Origin: Chitinophagaceae bacterium
GTDB taxonomy: Bacteria > Bacteroidota > Bacteroidia > Chitinophagales > Chitinophagaceae
DNA: 64,000 nucleotides
Assembly (NCBI GenBank): GCA_019752045.1
Contig: JAIEMP010000012.1
Location: forward strand, 62,001-126,000
Direction of reading: 5' to 3'
The notes under the pieces are model-generated. The model made no database searches and had not been told where the DNA came from. It saw only the letters and a list, made by a program, of their open reading frames with translations. A program made the translations under genes and the position numbers. Positions 62,383-64,000 of the stretch are shown here, piece by piece; position 1 is the first letter of the stretch, and every line of letters starts with the position of its first letter.

Positions 62383-62423
62383 ATGATAAGGTTTTATGTG
62401 AGAACTGCGAAAGAAGGTCTATT

Positions 62424-62513
62424 GCCGGGAAGTCGGTAAGACGGAAATAAAAAATGTTTGCTCAAATTATTCTGTGAACAAAAAACATCTTATCGCCTTT
62501 CCGTCTTCCCGGC
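62424..62513. repeat. Long interrupted inverted repeat between eCIS genes
   Basis: GCCGGGAA (62424-62431) pairs with TTCCCGGC (62506-62513), GACGGAAA (62440-62447) with TTTCCGTC (62498-62505), and ATGTTT with AAACAT further in. This occupies most of the 162-base gap upstream of the PKD protein gene. It may be a transcription attenuator or a mobile-element scar. Confidence 0.6.
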
Positions 62514-62544
62514 GGTTATAAACCATACTTTCAAACAGCCTCGA

Positions 62545-64000
62545 TTAAATAATCGTATGATCAAGAAATACCCTGTTACTGTCGTCACCATCTATACAAT
62601 CATGCAGTCTCGCTTCAGGATATACACTCTTCAATTGTTCAAATACCAATAACAACGCTTTTAATTTTAAATGCAATGCCACTTTATCGGGTTCAGGTTT
62701 GGCTAATTCTGACAGCCAATCACAATACAGTTTTTCAAACTCTGCCAATTGCTCATTGGATACCCAACATATCTTAACAGCCAGGTGTGCCGGCACTTCC
62801 AATCGAATGGTTTGTTCTGCAAATCGTCTGAATTCAATTCCACTATTAGCAATGCCTGTTTGGCCACTTAATACAACGGTTAAGCGAAAGGAGTAAGGAT
62901 CTTCATCACCACACAACTCACAGTTATCCGGAATACATACGGTTAATAAAGGATCGCCCTGTGGAAAATCGGGAGGTGATGGAACATTGCGTGGTCGCAA
63001 TAACAAATGCTCTACCACATACACTTTATCTGCAGCAATTAATTTTATTCCAAATGCAATAATTTCTTCTCTTGCTATTTCAGCAGCCGCCTTTGTTTCG
63101 AATGCCTGTTTACGTGTGGCAATGATCTCTCCTGTTTCATCAGTCAAATTCACTACCCATTTTTTTACTTTCTTTATTTGATAGCGTGCTATCGTTGTAA
63201 TATATTTTTTTACAACCGCTATTTCGGCTTTTGCTTTTTGTTCGCTGATGTCGAGATCAGCATCTGTATAGTTTGTACTGCTGCTGAGTTGAATTTTGCC
63301 TGTTTCATCTTTTAATCTCCATCTGCGTTCAAATGAAACGCCGTCTATATCTTTTTCTTCATACAGTTCAAAAAAACCACCAAAAGCATCCATGCCAAGC
63401 AAACGTTGAATGCGTAATTGCAGGCCGGCTATATTTTCGCTGCTGCAAACATGAACCGGATCTTTATAGTTGATGGCTTTCGCTCTGTTAGAACTCATGA
63501 AAGGAAAATCTTTGAGAAAGTTGATCTTGTCTTTGATCAATTTGGCATCTGCAACGGCTTTACTGCTACTGTATGCATACAACATCAACGCATACTCATT
63601 AAAGTTTTCTGCAAAGCGTGCAAGCAGGTGATCAAGAAAACGGTTGCGCCTGTCAAAGAAAACAGTCTCCGTTTCAACCAGTGAATGAAGGATGTTTGCA
63701 TCCAGTCCGTTGTTGAGATCATCAAACTCTTTGATCTCTGATTCCTGCAACATCCGGCTGAAATACGTTTTTGTAACTGAAGTATCCAATGCAAACAGCT
63801 CTTTTACATTCGTCAATTGTTCCAGGTAATTCACAAGCAATTGTTCATAGAACAATAAATAGGCTTTGAGTTGTTTGGCTTGCGCTCTTCGTTGATCAGA
63901 AACAGTAGATGGCAACCCTGCCTGACCCACACCATAGGTTTGTGGCAATGAATATTGCAAAGGAAAATAATCGTTCAATTGAAAATACTTTCCAACAGGT
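62545..64000 (-). CDS. eCIS baseplate-type protein, C-terminal part (5' end outside window)
   Basis: At least 485 codons, open to the window edge; the first visible residues are PVGKYFQLNDYFPLQYSLPQ and the frame has no stop upstream, so the TTG at 63978 is not the real start. QRRAQAKQLKAYLLFYEQLL and VYVVEHLLLRPRNVP are typical of a conserved large protein in Bacteroidota contractile injection loci that I associate with the baseplate region. The C-terminus has CIPDNCELCGDEDPYS, a possible small metal site. Function inferred from place in the locus. Confidence 0.65.
   Translation of the reverse strand, partial: PVGKYFQLNDYFPLQYSLPQTYGVGQAGLPSTVSDQRRAQAKQLKAYLLFYEQLLVNYLEQLTNVKELFALDTSVTKTYFSRMLQESEIKEFDDLNNGLDANILHSLVETETVFFDRRNRFLDHLLARFAENFNEYALMLYAYSSSKAVADAKLIKDKINFLKDFPFMSSNRAKAINYKDPVHVCSSENIAGLQLRIQRLLGMDAFGGFFELYEEKDIDGVSFERRWRLKDETGKIQLSSSTNYTDADLDISEQKAKAEIAVVKKYITTIARYQIKKVKKWVVNLTDETGEIIATRKQAFETKAAAEIAREEIIAFGIKLIAADKVYVVEHLLLRPRNVPSPPDFPQGDPLLTVCIPDNCELCGDEDPYSFRLTVVLSGQTGIANSGIEFRRFAEQTIRLEVPAHLAVKICWVSNEQLAEFEKLYCDWLSELAKPEPDKVALHLKLKALLLVFEQLKSVYPEARLHDCIDGDDSNRVFLDHTII

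Overview
The window is chromosomal DNA of a Bacteroidota bacterium, most likely family Chitinophagaceae. Evidence: A/T-rich translation starts with few Shine-Dalgarno sequences, TAnnTTTG -7 boxes, a type IX secretion sorting domain, a PorW/SprE-like protein, Porin_10 and HYC_CC_PP family proteins, and Chitinophagaceae-like intergenic repeats. No rRNA, tRNA, CRISPR array or complete insertion sequence was seen.

Layout. 1-394 is the 3' end of argS. 428-4571 (minus) holds a diheme oxidoreductase/Rieske/porin operon behind a well-formed promoter and a 16-bp palindrome, plus an MFS exporter behind a double CopY/BlaI-type operator. 4642-7200 (minus) is a metal (probably copper) handling cluster: two HMA-domain proteins, one with an 18-cysteine tail, a HYC_CC_PP protein, a small outer-membrane-type protein and a 22-codon Cys-containing micro-ORF. 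7248-10313 holds a Porin_10 gene and purine nucleoside phosphorylase. 10417-16660 (minus) is a duplicated array: one intact T9SS-exported esterase-like protein, four copies of a small lipoprotein gene (one with an in-frame stop), and three orphan 5' fragments of the esterase gene between them. An 840-bp tandem period is visible.

17246-36848 is mostly housekeeping: sucC, a beta-barrel protein, a CHRD lipoprotein, GNAT, SprT-like, AtpI/AtpZ/bactofilin, PorW/SprE, PBP1A, a HAD phosphatase, glmS, a DUF4954 protein, a eukaryote-like citrate synthase and an LptF/G permease. 37057-41441 (plus) is a compact four-gene pathway: AurF-like diiron oxygenase, KAS III/OleA-like, OleC-like AMP ligase and OleD-like reductase. 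It lies between lptF/G and tgt, which are usually neighbours in this phylum. After it come tgt, a GT2 glycosyltransferase, rsmG, a LuxR-type response regulator and an M1 peptidase.

47254-64000 (minus) is the distal part of an extracellular contractile injection system (eCIS) locus. In transcription order it has a partial structural protein, a 1485-aa protein with PKD domains, a tape-measure-family protein, a PGB+CHAP hydrolase, a 1726-aa DUF4157 protein with a CHAP-like domain, 140-residue repeats and a distinct C-terminal domain, a small gene 7 nt downstream that looks like its immunity partner, a DUF4157 protein with two HExxH motifs, and the Afp15-like AAA+ ATPase. The most promising lesser-known systems are the eCIS effector/putative immunity pair, the oxygenase-OleACD-like pathway and the esterase/lipoprotein array.
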